The notes under the pieces: generated by a model | Told to the model about the DNA's origin: nothing | The model's input: the letters and a program-made list of their open reading frames with translations, nothing else | Databases searched by the model: none | In this document: piece by piece, positions 24,649 to 32,702 of the stretch | Numbering within the stretch: position 1 is the stretch's first letter | How the letters are laid out: the number at the start of each line of letters is the position of its first letter | Position numbers and translations under genes: made by a program | Assembly: GCA_022821065.1 (NCBI GenBank) | Contig: JAJEEK010000030.1 | Span: forward strand, 1 to 36,257 | Reading direction: 5' to 3' | Length of the DNA stretch: 36,257 nt | Source of the DNA: Candidatus Poribacteria bacterium | Lineage (GTDB): Bacteria > Poribacteria > WGA-4E > WGA-3G

Positions 24649-24821
24649 ATTGATCTTATTAGCCTCCTGTTAAAGAATCGAAAATGAACCTAAGTTTTTA
24701 ACTTTAGGAGTTACGCCTGCTGCTCTTTTGTAGCATAGACTGTTGGTCTCCTGTGGCACTATAATGTTGTGTTTTCCGAAAAAATCTCAGCGAACAGAAC
24801 CGACGGTAGTCAAAAGTGCCT

Positions 24822-24848
24822 AATTAGTGTGATCGGACCACACAAATT
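24822..24848. promoter_or_regulatory. FadR/GntR-like operator of the BMC operon
   Basis: A 27-nt near-perfect palindrome. Its centre on the minus strand is TGGTCCGATCA, one base from TGGTCNGACCA, the site type of FadR-subfamily GntR regulators. The arms GTGTGATC and GACCACAC continue into AATTA and AAATT. Only two pairs mismatch. It covers the predicted transcription start of the promoter at 24856-24884, the position for a repressor. The regulator gene is not in the window. Confidence 0.65.
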
Positions 24849-24855
24849 AAATTAA

Positions 24856-24884
24856 AGTATATCACAATTTTCGGATTTTTTCAA
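24856..24884 (-). promoter_or_regulatory. Sigma70-type promoter of the BMC operon
   Basis: On the minus strand TTGAAA (24879-24884) and TATACT (24856-24861) with a 17-nt spacer, just beyond the stop of the TPR gene. The predicted leader to the shell gene is about 200 nt and shows no structure I recognise. Confidence 0.72.
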
Positions 24885-24892
24885 GAAAAAAC

Positions 24893-25669
24893 TCAAAACG
24901 CGTCTATGTTTTTTATGAGTGTTAGTATCAGGTATTTCTGGATTGCATCTGTCAAGAGTTTGATAGCGTGATTGTAGTCTCGGTTTGCTAATGTCTGATC
25001 CCCGAACTTTGCGTGGACCTGTGCTCGGCAGATGTATGCCCTCTCCAAACGCGGTTCGAGCGCGATTGCCTGATCAAGGTCTGATAGTGCGAGTTTTAAA
25101 CGGTTCTCATCACCTCGAATGGTGATTTGTAGATAAACGTTACCGCGTCCGTAATATGCCATCGCCGTGGGTTTCCTTTTAATCAGATCATCGTAGTCGT
25201 CGAGTGCTTTTTGAACCTCTCCATGTTTGAAGTAGGATTCTGCGCGTTTCTGTATAACGGTGGTGCTGCGCCTCCTCTTCAGTGAAGCGGAGTAGTCTGC
25301 AATAGCGCGCTGCATGTTGCCTAACGATTGGTAGGCATCACCTCGGCTTGCATAAGCATCGGCTTGATACCTTTTAAGTTTTAATGTTTCCGTGTAATCT
25401 GCGATAGCGGTTTCGTACTGTTGAGAACGGTAGTAAGCGAGTCCACGCTTCACATAGGCTTCGGCATATCTCGGCTCAATTTCAATCGCACGCGTAAACG
25501 CTTTGATCGCTTGCGGGAGTTTCCATGCTCTGAGCGATACGGTTCCCTCTTGAACGTATATCTGTGCTTGTCGGTCCACACCTTTTATCGCGTCCCACGT
25601 TATAAAGCGAGAAGCGAGAAGAATAGTGAGAATCAGTACAGGTGTCATGATGTAAATGAGAGGTCGCAT
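24893..25669 (-). CDS. Membrane-anchored TPR protein
   Basis: A 258-aa protein with an N-terminal membrane anchor or uncut signal (PLIYIMTPVLILTILLASRFI, residues 3-23), so the body lies outside the inner membrane. About five to six tetratricopeptide repeats follow from residue ~45: AIKAFTRAIEIEPRYAEAYV, RGLAYYRSQQYETAIADYTE, then RGDAYQSLGNMQRAIADYSAS, with degenerate ones later and SDLDQAIALEPRLERAYICR. TPRs are protein-protein scaffolds; the partner is not evident. It starts 10 nt after the phosphoesterase stop without a Shine-Dalgarno, which points to coupled translation. Last gene of the msrP operon. Confidence 0.85.
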   Translation of the reverse strand: MRPLIYIMTPVLILTILLASRFITWDAIKGVDRQAQIYVQEGTVSLRAWKLPQAIKAFTRAIEIEPRYAEAYVKRGLAYYRSQQYETAIADYTETLKLKRYQADAYASRGDAYQSLGNMQRAIADYSASLKRRRSTTVIQKRAESYFKHGEVQKALDDYDDLIKRKPTAMAYYGRGNVYLQITIRGDENRLKLALSDLDQAIALEPRLERAYICRAQVHAKFGDQTLANRDYNHAIKLLTDAIQKYLILTLIKNIDAF

Positions 25670-25679
25670 GGTGTGTCTT

Positions 25680-26678
25680 TTAGTCCGTTTGTGGTTTTTC
25701 CGTCTGATCGTAGAGGTGATGAATATTGACCCCTAACTTTAAGGTATGTACGGACGGATACGTTTCTGCCAAATTGATTTGAATATAAGTTGGCACTCCC
25801 GGTAACCCACTGTAGCCCGTTGAAAAGATGAGTTGTTTATCCCCGAATGTGGCGATACCGTCTCTGACGTTTTTGGCAGGAAAATATTGAATCGGCGTGT
25901 GTCCAACGATAAGAAGGTTCGCGTGGACGGCTTTGAGAAATTTGTCAATATGTTTTAAGGTATATCCGCCGCTCGCCGCAATAGCAGGACGATGCCAGAG
26001 AATTTCGTCGAGCGTTTTCGGACTCGGGTCGATGAGATCTGCGAGATGCCTGATAGTACGCGGTGGACCAGCGTGTATGCCGACGAAACCGTTTTTTCCG
26101 ATAATAACCGTCGGCAGGTTCGTAAGGAATTCATAGTGTGTATCTGTCATCCGCTCAATAAAATTGAACTGTTCATAGTAGGCACCGAGTGGACTATCGT
26201 ACAAAGAACGGATGAATTGATCCCTATTTTCTATCGTCATCCCCTGTCTCTTAAGCATCGCATAAGCATCTGCGGCGGCAAATTCGTGGTTCCCTCGGAT
26301 ATAGATGAGTCTGCTGCCCTTCTCACCGAGTTGTTTTCGGAGTCCTATGATCGTGTCAATGATTTGTATATCGCCGTAAGGCGGGTGCCTTGGTTCGTCG
26401 GGTTTGTAGTCAACGGCATCCCCGAGTATCAACCCGTAAACGTCTTCACCTGCTTGAATCCGCGCAACGAGGTTTGTGAGTTGTAACCACTGGTTGAAAT
26501 CGTTCCAATCTGCATGCAGATCGGAAACGATATAGATAGTGCCGTGGTCGGGTAGGATAACGACCTGTCCGTCTCGTGTGAGTTTGTCTGGGTACTGCGC
26601 GATCTGTTTAGGGACTGCTATCGCTACGGCGGTGAAGCAGATGAGGCAGAAAGCAGCAGAAATAATGGAGATGTTCAT
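25680..26678 (-). CDS. Secreted calcineurin-like metallophosphoesterase
   Basis: A 332-aa protein with a signal peptide (residues 1-22, ending AIAV/PK). All metal-ligand motifs of the calcineurin-like phosphoesterase family are present in order: D53-L-H55 (VSDLHADW), G86-D87-x-x-D90 (GDAVDY), G129-N130-H131-E132 (RGNHEF), H202 in VGIHAG and G259-H260 in IVGHTP. The layout resembles Ser/Thr phosphatase or Shewanella-type phosphatases acting in the periplasm. The substrate is unknown and could be phosphoprotein, nucleotide or phosphate ester. It begins 5 nt after the MA-peptidase stop, so the genes are cotranscribed. No regulatory site is seen between them. Confidence 0.9.
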   Translation of the reverse strand: MNISIISAAFCLICFTAVAIAVPKQIAQYPDKLTRDGQVVILPDHGTIYIVSDLHADWNDFNQWLQLTNLVARIQAGEDVYGLILGDAVDYKPDEPRHPPYGDIQIIDTIIGLRKQLGEKGSRLIYIRGNHEFAAADAYAMLKRQGMTIENRDQFIRSLYDSPLGAYYEQFNFIERMTDTHYEFLTNLPTVIIGKNGFVGIHAGPPRTIRHLADLIDPSPKTLDEILWHRPAIAASGGYTLKHIDKFLKAVHANLLIVGHTPIQYFPAKNVRDGIATFGDKQLIFSTGYSGLPGVPTYIQINLAETYPSVHTLKLGVNIHHLYDQTEKPQTD

Positions 26679-26683
26679 CGGTG

Positions 26684-27592
26684 CTAAGTCCTGAAAAATG
26701 CGTCTATGGTCTCTTCCTGTTGCGCGAGTTTATCGAGGTGTCGCTGCCTGCGGTTCCGACAGACGAGATAACCGAGGAGTGCAAGTCCACCGAGTCCGCC
26801 CCAGAAAAAGTAGGAATTAGAGAAGAGAGATGCCCATCGGTAGCGTGCTGATAATGACTCGCGCCAAAGCGTATCATAAGTAGCAAGGTCCCATCCAACT
26901 ATAGTTTCAAAAGCTGCCTCGAAGTTGCTACCTGCTTGGAGTTCCGAGATAATTGCGAACAGCACATCTCTGCCTTTAACTTCAACTAACCAACGGAGTG
27001 CGTCTTGGCTTTGTGCATACGCCAAATCTGCGCCGGCGTGCGAAGATGGAAAGCTTCCTGCTAACTGGTGGAGCGGCAGGATAGATTTTGAGAAAATATG
27101 TTTTAGTAAGGTCTCGTGTCGGATTGGTACCCATTCATCAGCGAGGTAGATCGCGATGCCTTCTATAAACCACAGTGGGATTTCTCTGACGGCTTTGCGG
27201 GTACACTGCCCGAAGAGGACATGTGCAATCTCGTGGCGCAGGACTTGCGTTAGTTGCAATTTCGCAAGGGCTATATGTTTTGGATTTTGGATAACGATTC
27301 GTCGACTCAGCGGAAAAGCGCACCCAACCGCCCAATCCTGAATCGGGGCGTGAACGGAAGCCTGAAAATCCTTTTGCGTGTCGCAGACCCAGATGTCAAT
27401 CATTCCTGCTGGCATACGGTTTGTCAACTCCGGCAGTTCGGCATAGAAATCTTCTGCACTTTGAAGAATGGGCATTGGATCCACCGTGCCGTCTCGATAG
27501 TAGACCCGGAAGTGGGTGCTTTCCGCCGATTCCCATGTAGCGGTTGCCGAAAATATGGGCAGCAGGAAAAGAAAAAAAACAAAGATTTTCAT
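26684..27592 (-). CDS. Peptidase MA-like gluzincin with C-terminal membrane anchor
   Basis: A 302-aa zinc peptidase candidate. Residues 1-18 are a signal peptide. The zinc site is H120-E121-I-A-H124 in QVLRHEIAHVLFGQ, followed 20 residues later by Glu144 in LWFIEGIAIYLADEW. HExxH plus a downstream E-G-[IL]-A is the gluzincin/peptidase MA pattern. A membrane helix near 259-276 (YFFWGGLGGLALLGYLVC) and a basic tail (RNRRQR) anchor it with the catalytic part in the periplasm. It lies 10 nt after the serpin gene and 5 nt before the phosphoesterase gene. The pairing of a peptidase with a serpin in one operon is noteworthy, but serpins normally inhibit serine or cysteine proteases, so a direct inhibitor pair is unlikely. 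Confidence 0.85.
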   Translation of the reverse strand: MKIFVFFLFLLPIFSATATWESAESTHFRVYYRDGTVDPMPILQSAEDFYAELPELTNRMPAGMIDIWVCDTQKDFQASVHAPIQDWAVGCAFPLSRRIVIQNPKHIALAKLQLTQVLRHEIAHVLFGQCTRKAVREIPLWFIEGIAIYLADEWVPIRHETLLKHIFSKSILPLHQLAGSFPSSHAGADLAYAQSQDALRWLVEVKGRDVLFAIISELQAGSNFEAAFETIVGWDLATYDTLWRESLSARYRWASLFSNSYFFWGGLGGLALLGYLVCRNRRQRHLDKLAQQEETIDAFFRT

Positions 27593-27602
27593 AGGTTACG
27601 AT

Positions 27603-28865
27603 CTAAGGATCCACAACAGTGCCCATAAATAGGACAGTCTGTGTCTCGTTGTCACGAATCGCGAAAAAGAACGGACGGTTTGCAATAAATTCTGGTGGTG
27701 CGCTGGTTGCGCGAATCCCGATACTGGTTACTGCCGCAGCTTCGGATCCCTCTTCATTGACTTCAACGACGGCTTTATGAAGCACTTCTCCGATATACAG
27801 GTTTTTACCCAAAGCCTCTAAATCTGCCATCCGACTGAAATCTGCGCGACCAGGGGCAAACGCGGTTTCCATACCGAGTGCCTGCAGAGGATTGTTAAGA
27901 GTCTTTTCATATTCCAACTTGAATTTGGGCATACTGAGGAATATCTCTTGTTCGCGAAACTGCGATATCCAATCTTCCCAATTCGCGCTGTTTAGGTTAT
28001 CTAAAAAAGTGTTGAGGTCAGATTCGCGATACGGAAGGAAGACGTACATGCTCATCCGTCCATCGTCGTAAGGGATGCTAATTGCTTGGAACTTTGCGTC
28101 AGGGGTTTCGTAGTATGAATAATCCCCCGACCGCGTCATCATCGGTACCTGTTTTTCGCCACCGGTTGCGAGATGGAAAGTTCCGTCCCGCGTGTGTGCT
28201 GGGTCGAACTCTGTCTGCCACGTCCCTTTGAAATAGATGGCGTTAATCAGAAATAGCACCAAATCGTCGTTGATTTCATCAAGGATTTTTGGGATTTTGC
28301 CGTTTGTGTTGGTGTTTACCCATTGATTAATCGTTATTAGGGTATTCGGGTCCATGAAATCGAGTGTTGCGATTTCCGCGCCGAAGTATTCAGTGTTTCG
28401 TTGGAGGAAATCCTGTTTGAACGGAACACCTTGGCGTGCCCAGAGTGAGTTGGCTATCGTGAGTGTCACTTTTGGGTTAGATGTTTGAAGCGCGCCTCGC
28501 AACCCCGCGTAACCGACGTTAATGGATTCGGAGTCAACGCCTTGGAGGTGCATCGTGTTGGTCATCGCCTGTTCGGTTTCGCCTGCGGCACCGTTCAACG
28601 CCATGGCTAAGGCGATGGAGACACTCAACGGCGAGATGAAGATATTTTTGTCTTGTTCTGTCTGGCGAATTTCATTGAATAGGTCAAAACCGAATCGCGT
28701 ATTTGCCGAGACAATGTGTGTATCAATGGAGACAGGTTCAGGTTCGTTTGGCGCGTCATCAGGGAGAAGCGCAGATAGATTCTTACATCCTGTGCATAAT
28801 ATTAGCAGTGAAACCAGACCCATCAGATATAGAAAAGTTTCCGCAGTTGTCTGTTTTTTATTCAT
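27603..28865 (-). CDS. Lipoprotein serpin (probably inhibitory)
   Basis: A 420-aa serpin. The ATG at 28865 is chosen because GGAGG lies just before it and the product opens with a lipoprotein signal (FLYLMGLVSLLILCTGC). The serpin fold is complete: NIFISPLSVSIALAMALNGA, VFLINAIYFKGTW-type strand (VLFLINAIYFKGTWQ), KFKLEYE, and ANRPFFFAIRDNETQTVLFMG at the end. The reactive-centre loop has the inhibitory hinge EEGSEAAAVT. Alignment by length with antitrypsin puts P1 at Thr387 and P1' at Ser388 (R-A-T/S-A-P-P), so it would target elastase-like or subtilisin-like proteases. Bacterial serpins are sporadic and often linked to host association or to exposed protease-rich life. Likely anchored in the outer membrane. 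Between msrP and the MA peptidase. Confidence 0.94.
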   Translation of the reverse strand: MNKKQTTAETFLYLMGLVSLLILCTGCKNLSALLPDDAPNEPEPVSIDTHIVSANTRFGFDLFNEIRQTEQDKNIFISPLSVSIALAMALNGAAGETEQAMTNTMHLQGVDSESINVGYAGLRGALQTSNPKVTLTIANSLWARQGVPFKQDFLQRNTEYFGAEIATLDFMDPNTLITINQWVNTNTNGKIPKILDEINDDLVLFLINAIYFKGTWQTEFDPAHTRDGTFHLATGGEKQVPMMTRSGDYSYYETPDAKFQAISIPYDDGRMSMYVFLPYRESDLNTFLDNLNSANWEDWISQFREQEIFLSMPKFKLEYEKTLNNPLQALGMETAFAPGRADFSRMADLEALGKNLYIGEVLHKAVVEVNEEGSEAAAVTSIGIRATSAPPEFIANRPFFFAIRDNETQTVLFMGTVVDP

Positions 28866-28879
28866 GTGTTCCTCCGGCA

Positions 28880-29842
28880 CTATTTATAAAGGTGTGCGAC
28901 AGCCTCTCCGTAACCGTTGTAGATCAGCGTTGGGAGCCTCTCACCGGTTCCGATCATCCGCTCGCTGGCTTGTGACCATCGTGGGTGTGGGACATTCGGG
29001 TTCACGTTTGCCTCAAAGTCGTACTCTCTTGGGACGAGTGTGTTCCAAAAAGTGCGCGGTTTTTTGTCCGTTAGTTCAATACTGACGACAGATTTGATAC
29101 TTTTAAAGCCGTACTTCCAAGGCACGATGAGTCGGATAGGTGCGCCGTGTTGCGGTGGTAAAACATGTCCATAGATACCGACAGTGAGCAAGGTCAGGTC
29201 GTTCATCGCTTCAGCGAGTGTAAGCCCTTCATAATAGGGCCACGGGAGTCGGAAATCGTTTTGCTGTGGTGCCATCTCGGGATCTAAGAATGTGAGCATA
29301 CGGACATATTTGGCTTCGGATTTCGGTTGTACTTTCTCAAGCAACGCTTTCATCGGAAAACCGATCCAAGGTACCACCATTGCCCACGCTTCGACACAAC
29401 GGAACCGATAAACCCGCTCTTCAATCGGCATCTGTTTGATGAGATCATCTATATCCAGGGTCATCGGTTTTTCAACGAATCCTGAGACTTCGATCTCCCA
29501 AGGTCGCGTTTTAAATTTTTCGACTCGCTTCCAAACAGTGCTTTTAGAAGTCGTGAATTCGTAATAATTGTTGTAGGTAGCGGCAACGATTTCGTCGGTT
29601 ATCTGTCTTTCGACAGTGAAGTTTTCATTTTTTTTTGCGTCAAGCGTTTGTGAACGGAACGGTTCTAACTGTTTCTCAAGCGCGCTCCCTTGTGCACAGG
29701 CGTTTGTGCTGGAAAACAGCAAAGCACCGGCACTCCCTAATCCCAAATTTTTGATGAATTTCCGGCGGTTGATATAGTCTGATTCAGGGGTCGTCTGATT
29801 TTCGGGGATCTCCCACGCTTTCGGAACCTTGATATATGCCAT
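28880..29842 (-). CDS. msrP: Protein-methionine-sulfoxide reductase catalytic subunit
   Basis: A 320-aa molybdopterin enzyme of the YedY/MsrP type that reduces methionine sulfoxide in periplasmic proteins. The start at 29842 is set by GGAGG about 8 nt upstream; the longer open frame to 29935 lacks support. A twin-arginine signal lies at residues 24-50 (INRRKFIKNLGLGSAGALLF, cut near ACA/QG). The molybdenum-ligand Cys is Cys149 in RFRCVEAWAMVVPWIGFP. Other family parts: NYYEFTTSK near 92, IEVSGFVEKPMTLDIDDL, GIYGHVLPPQHGAPIRLIVPWKYGFKSIKS. No msrQ (haem membrane partner) is adjacent. First gene of a five-gene operon; its stop overlaps the frame start of the serpin gene. Predicted role: repair of oxidised envelope proteins. 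Confidence 0.94.
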   Translation of the reverse strand: MAYIKVPKAWEIPENQTTPESDYINRRKFIKNLGLGSAGALLFSSTNACAQGSALEKQLEPFRSQTLDAKKNENFTVERQITDEIVAATYNNYYEFTTSKSTVWKRVEKFKTRPWEIEVSGFVEKPMTLDIDDLIKQMPIEERVYRFRCVEAWAMVVPWIGFPMKALLEKVQPKSEAKYVRMLTFLDPEMAPQQNDFRLPWPYYEGLTLAEAMNDLTLLTVGIYGHVLPPQHGAPIRLIVPWKYGFKSIKSVVSIELTDKKPRTFWNTLVPREYDFEANVNPNVPHPRWSQASERMIGTGERLPTLIYNGYGEAVAHLYK

Positions 29843-30199
29843 GATATTTGCCTCCGTCGCTGTTGTCATAGAAAGTGGCGCGCGACACCTCAGAATATTA
29901 GTTTTAACCTGCGGTTTGCTAATAGTATATATCATTTCGCGTTAAAAGGCAACCTAAGTTCTAAAGTTGCCGGTACATCCAACGCGCCCGTACCAATGTT
30001 TGTAGTACCTAAATTCTCTATATATTTGTTGTAATATGTTTTGTTTTTCATTACACAAAAACATTCATGAAAAAACGGGATTGGTGTATAATTCTGACAA
30101 ATTCATTTTTCTTGCAACTTTTTTGGATTTTGGTGTATAATACACTAAAGTATTTGTTTAGTTTCCATTTTCTCGTGAAACAACGGAGTCTATTAAACA
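29843..30199. other. Divergent intergenic region between msrP and the metal-efflux operon
   Basis: It holds the plus-strand promoter at 30112-30141, a second TTGGTGTATAAT copy at 30081-30092 (same 12 nt as at 30130-30141), and a stem-loop (GGCAAC 29948-29953, GTTGCC 29966-29971). The stem-loop is followed on the minus strand by TTTT, so it may be a leader attenuator for msrP. No gene is visible. Confidence 0.5.
30112..30141 (+). promoter_or_regulatory. Promoter of the metal-efflux operon with palindrome over the -10 box
   Basis: TTGCAA (30112-30117) and TATAAT (30136-30141) with an 18-nt spacer. The -10 box lies inside the perfect 13-nt palindrome GTGTATAATACAC (30134-30146), a likely repressor site. 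Confidence 0.65.
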
Positions 30200-30637
30200 G
30201 TGTTCAAAAAACATAAGCGGGTTCTTATCCTACTTGTAGGATTATTGTACGTCTATTCGGTGTGTCCACTCCTGTGCGCGACTTTTGAAGAAAAGTTGTG
30301 CCACGACGCGCCGCAAGATATAGTACACGCGGATACTGAGACCCGCGCGACCTGCTGCCAGAATCCGCAAACAAATACGACAGCGGATACCGAAAATTCA
30401 TCAGATAGTGGTAAAACGTGCTGCGCAACGCATGTAGCCTTTGTTGTTCCTGATGATAGACCCAACACTTCTGAATCCCGTGAAGTGGTTGGACAGTCTA
30501 TCGTTTCGGTTCTTCCTATTTCTGCGACTCTACCTGTTGCCCCACAGGAAGCGTTTAATACGGTTCATTCCATCCTTTTAATTTCTACACTTTTCCCAGA
30601 TCACTCCCTGACGCACCGCGGTCCCCCATCTATTTAG
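30200..30637 (+). CDS. Small Cys-rich exported protein
   Basis: A 145-aa protein starting with GTG at 30200 (GGAG at 30185-30188). Residues 7-20 (RVLILLVGLLYVYS) form a signal peptide. The mature part has cysteines at 22, 26 and 34 and two Cys-Cys pairs at 52-53 and 74-75, set in Thr/Asn/Asp-rich, probably flexible sequence. A second hydrophobic stretch (VVGQSIVSVLPISATLPV) lies near 100-118. I recognise no family. Being first in an operon with TRASH, TolC and CusB-type genes, the Cys-Cys pairs suggest binding of soft metals such as copper, silver or mercury in the periplasm. That function is inferred from position and composition only. Confidence 0.65.
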   Translation: MFKKHKRVLILLVGLLYVYSVCPLLCATFEEKLCHDAPQDIVHADTETRATCCQNPQTNTTADTENSSDSGKTCCATHVAFVVPDDRPNTSESREVVGQSIVSVLPISATLPVAPQEAFNTVHSILLISTLFPDHSLTHRGPPSI

Positions 30638-30827
30638 TGTTAAGTGAATCCACAAGGATTTCTCTAAGTAGACACTTACCTTTTATTTTCTACACTTTTA
30701 GATATTTTGTTTTTCTTGGCGTTCTTTTCTTCTAAAGGTTTGCGCCATAGAAAATTGCCAATAGACCTGCCGCGTGGACTTGTTTGTTCCTCGCTGCGCT
30801 ACACTATATTTTGGAAGATTAAAAATT

Positions 30828-31877
30828 ATGAAAAAATACCTGTTTTTACAGGCGATGCTGCTCAATTGTTTCTTTATTTCTTTCGGATTTGCACAAGAGA
30901 GTTGTCCTGCTTGAAGCAACCCCGTCTTACCGCCGAGCGGTATGATGAACGAAGTCAGTTTGACTTCAAAAGAGATTGATCAATTTCGCGTTAATGTCAA
31001 TATGTTAGTATCCCCTGATGCACAAGGCGGGCATCTTGAATCCAGAGGAATTTCAACAACCGGCGAAGTTGTGGATGCGCCGTTGCATCGGCACCACGTA
31101 GCACTGAGTACTTATCGGGTTGATATCGCGTTACAATACCTGCTGAGTGATCGATGGTCACTGCAGGCGACTGTTCCGTATGCTGTCAGGAACCAAGAAG
31201 CGAGCATTGAATGGATTGATCCGGTGAGTCCTGAAGATGAGCAAGCCATCTTGCGGAGCCGAGACCTCCATCACCGAAATGAGACCTATACCGGCTTCTC
31301 GGATGCGGATCTGTTATTCGGGTATAAAGTTCGTGGGCTCCTTAAAACAAATGATGTCCTGTCGGCTCGGTTAGGTACAACGATTCCGATCGGCAAAACC
31401 GAAGAAAATCCGTGGGAACTTGGGGATGCTGGTATTGAACACCTCCATATTCAGTTCGGTACCGGTACTTTTAACCCGATTGCCAATTTGCAGTACAATT
31501 TGCCGCTTTACCGAGGTTTGATAATTACTGCGTCCGCACGTGGCATGTTGCCGTTCTACGAAAACAGCAAGACGTATCGAGGATCAGCGGAGTTAGGCTT
31601 GACAACTGGATTTACGTATCGTCTTTTCGATTGGCTTTCATTTAGCGGGAACTATCTCGGATTTTATCAATCCGCTGCCGCTTGGGGAGGCGAACGCGAT
31701 ATCAATACCGGTTTGCGTTACAGCATGGCGGCATTCGGTATGTCCTTAGCAACGCTGGAGGGTATTGCCGTATCTGCGAACGTCATGTTCCCGTTGACGC
31801 AAAAAACCCTTTACGCTGAAAGCGATGCGATTGAATTCGGCAATTTGGTCTCTTTAACGACATCCTATGTGTTTTGA
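30828..31877 (+). CDS. Outer-membrane barrel protein with in-frame TGA (candidate selenoprotein)
   Basis: The ATG at 30828, with GGAAGA upstream, begins a signal peptide (MKKYLFLQAMLLNCFFISFG, then FAQ). Codons 26-29 read Cys-Pro-Ala-TGA (TGA at 30912-30914). The same frame continues SNPVLPPSGMMNEVSLTSKE and stays open for about 320 more codons. That part has alternating beta strands, many aromatic residues and a final Tyr-Val-Phe, as in transporter-type outer-membrane barrels of metal-efflux operons. From memory, relatives start with C-P-x-C-x-N-P-x-L-P after the signal, so TGA replaces the second Cys. Translation from the Met at 30942 alone would lack a signal peptide, which makes no sense for a barrel. 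A hairpin 14 nt after the TGA (TACCGC-CGA-GCGGTA, 30928-30942) could serve as a bacterial SECIS. Alternatives are a nonsense mutation or a sequencing error. Confidence 0.6.
30928..30942 (+). promoter_or_regulatory. Hairpin after the in-frame TGA (possible SECIS)
   Basis: TACCGC and GCGGTA pair over 6 bp with the triloop CGA. The loop begins 20 nt after the TGA and has a G among its first two bases. Both points agree with the published bacterial SECIS rules as I recall them. The stem is short and could be chance. Confidence 0.35.
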
Positions 31878-32072
31878 TTTGATGTCATCATACAATCTCA
31901 GAATTTCGATTCGTTCTACGTAGAAATTCGCCGACCTATATTGCGTGGCGATAATAACCGTTGGCATATTATGCTAACTAAACTAACAAGTGTCATTTGG
32001 GTTCTGTTATCTGGTGTGTTATCTCCGTCTGTTAACACATTTTCCAAATTTGAAATAAAAAAGGAGAAAAAC

Positions 32073-32702
32073 ATGAAAACGAAATTAACGCGGCGAATCG
32101 TCGCATCTTTCTTGGCAATCGCAGTCGCGCTCCTGTTCTCAATCTTTTCACTTAAGGCAGAGGACGCGCACAAAGGGCATGGAGGCCATCAACACAGCGA
32201 GCACGCAGCTGCTAATGACAAAGTGCGTTGCGCCGTTGACGGTATGATGATGAAGCCCGCAGCAATGGTCAAAGTTGAACAGAATGGGAAAGCCTACTAT
32301 TTCTGTAACGACATGCAGGCGGAGATGTTCAAAGCGAATCCAGATAAGTTCCTCCAAACAATTTCAGTGGGAAATTTGGCGTTCGATTTCAATGTATTAA
32401 CCGTCGATGCGTACAAAAATATGATGTCTCACATGGGAATGGGAGGCATGGTAAAAGCGGATGAGATTAAGGGGAAGACGCACTATATTAGTGTGTATCC
32501 GACCCAAGAGCACGCGGAGATCGCGTTAGGTGATGTTAAAGTCGCCGTTCAAGTTACCAATACCGAAGCGGAAACGAGGATGGCACTGCTGAAATATAGC
32601 AAAATGACGCACACCTACGCTGGGTTCATTGCTATGCCAAAAGGCGAAGAACATGAGGTTCGCATTCGCGTAACAAGTCCAGCTCTTAAGATTTCGCTTT
32701 AG
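32073..32702 (+). CDS. Periplasmic TRASH/YHS-type metal-binding protein
   Basis: A 209-aa exported protein starting at 32073, where AGGAG and a signal peptide (TRRIVASFLAIAVALLFSIF) agree; the longer frame to 31941 is not used. A His-rich linker (AHKGHGGHQHSEH, residues 32-44) comes first. A TRASH/YHS-like module follows, with Cys53 in VRCAVDGMMM and Cys78 in AYYFCNDMQAEMFKANPDKF. That C...YFC......F..NP..F pattern binds copper, silver or other soft metals. The C-terminal ~80 residues form a beta-rich domain (THYISVYPTQEHAEIALGDV, then TYAGFIAMPKGEEHEVRIRV), perhaps like FixH or copper-binding sandwiches. It precedes two TolC-type genes, so it probably delivers or senses metal for a CusABC-like pump. 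Confidence 0.8.
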   Translation: MKTKLTRRIVASFLAIAVALLFSIFSLKAEDAHKGHGGHQHSEHAAANDKVRCAVDGMMMKPAAMVKVEQNGKAYYFCNDMQAEMFKANPDKFLQTISVGNLAFDFNVLTVDAYKNMMSHMGMGGMVKADEIKGKTHYISVYPTQEHAEIALGDVKVAVQVTNTEAETRMALLKYSKMTHTYAGFIAMPKGEEHEVRIRVTSPALKISL

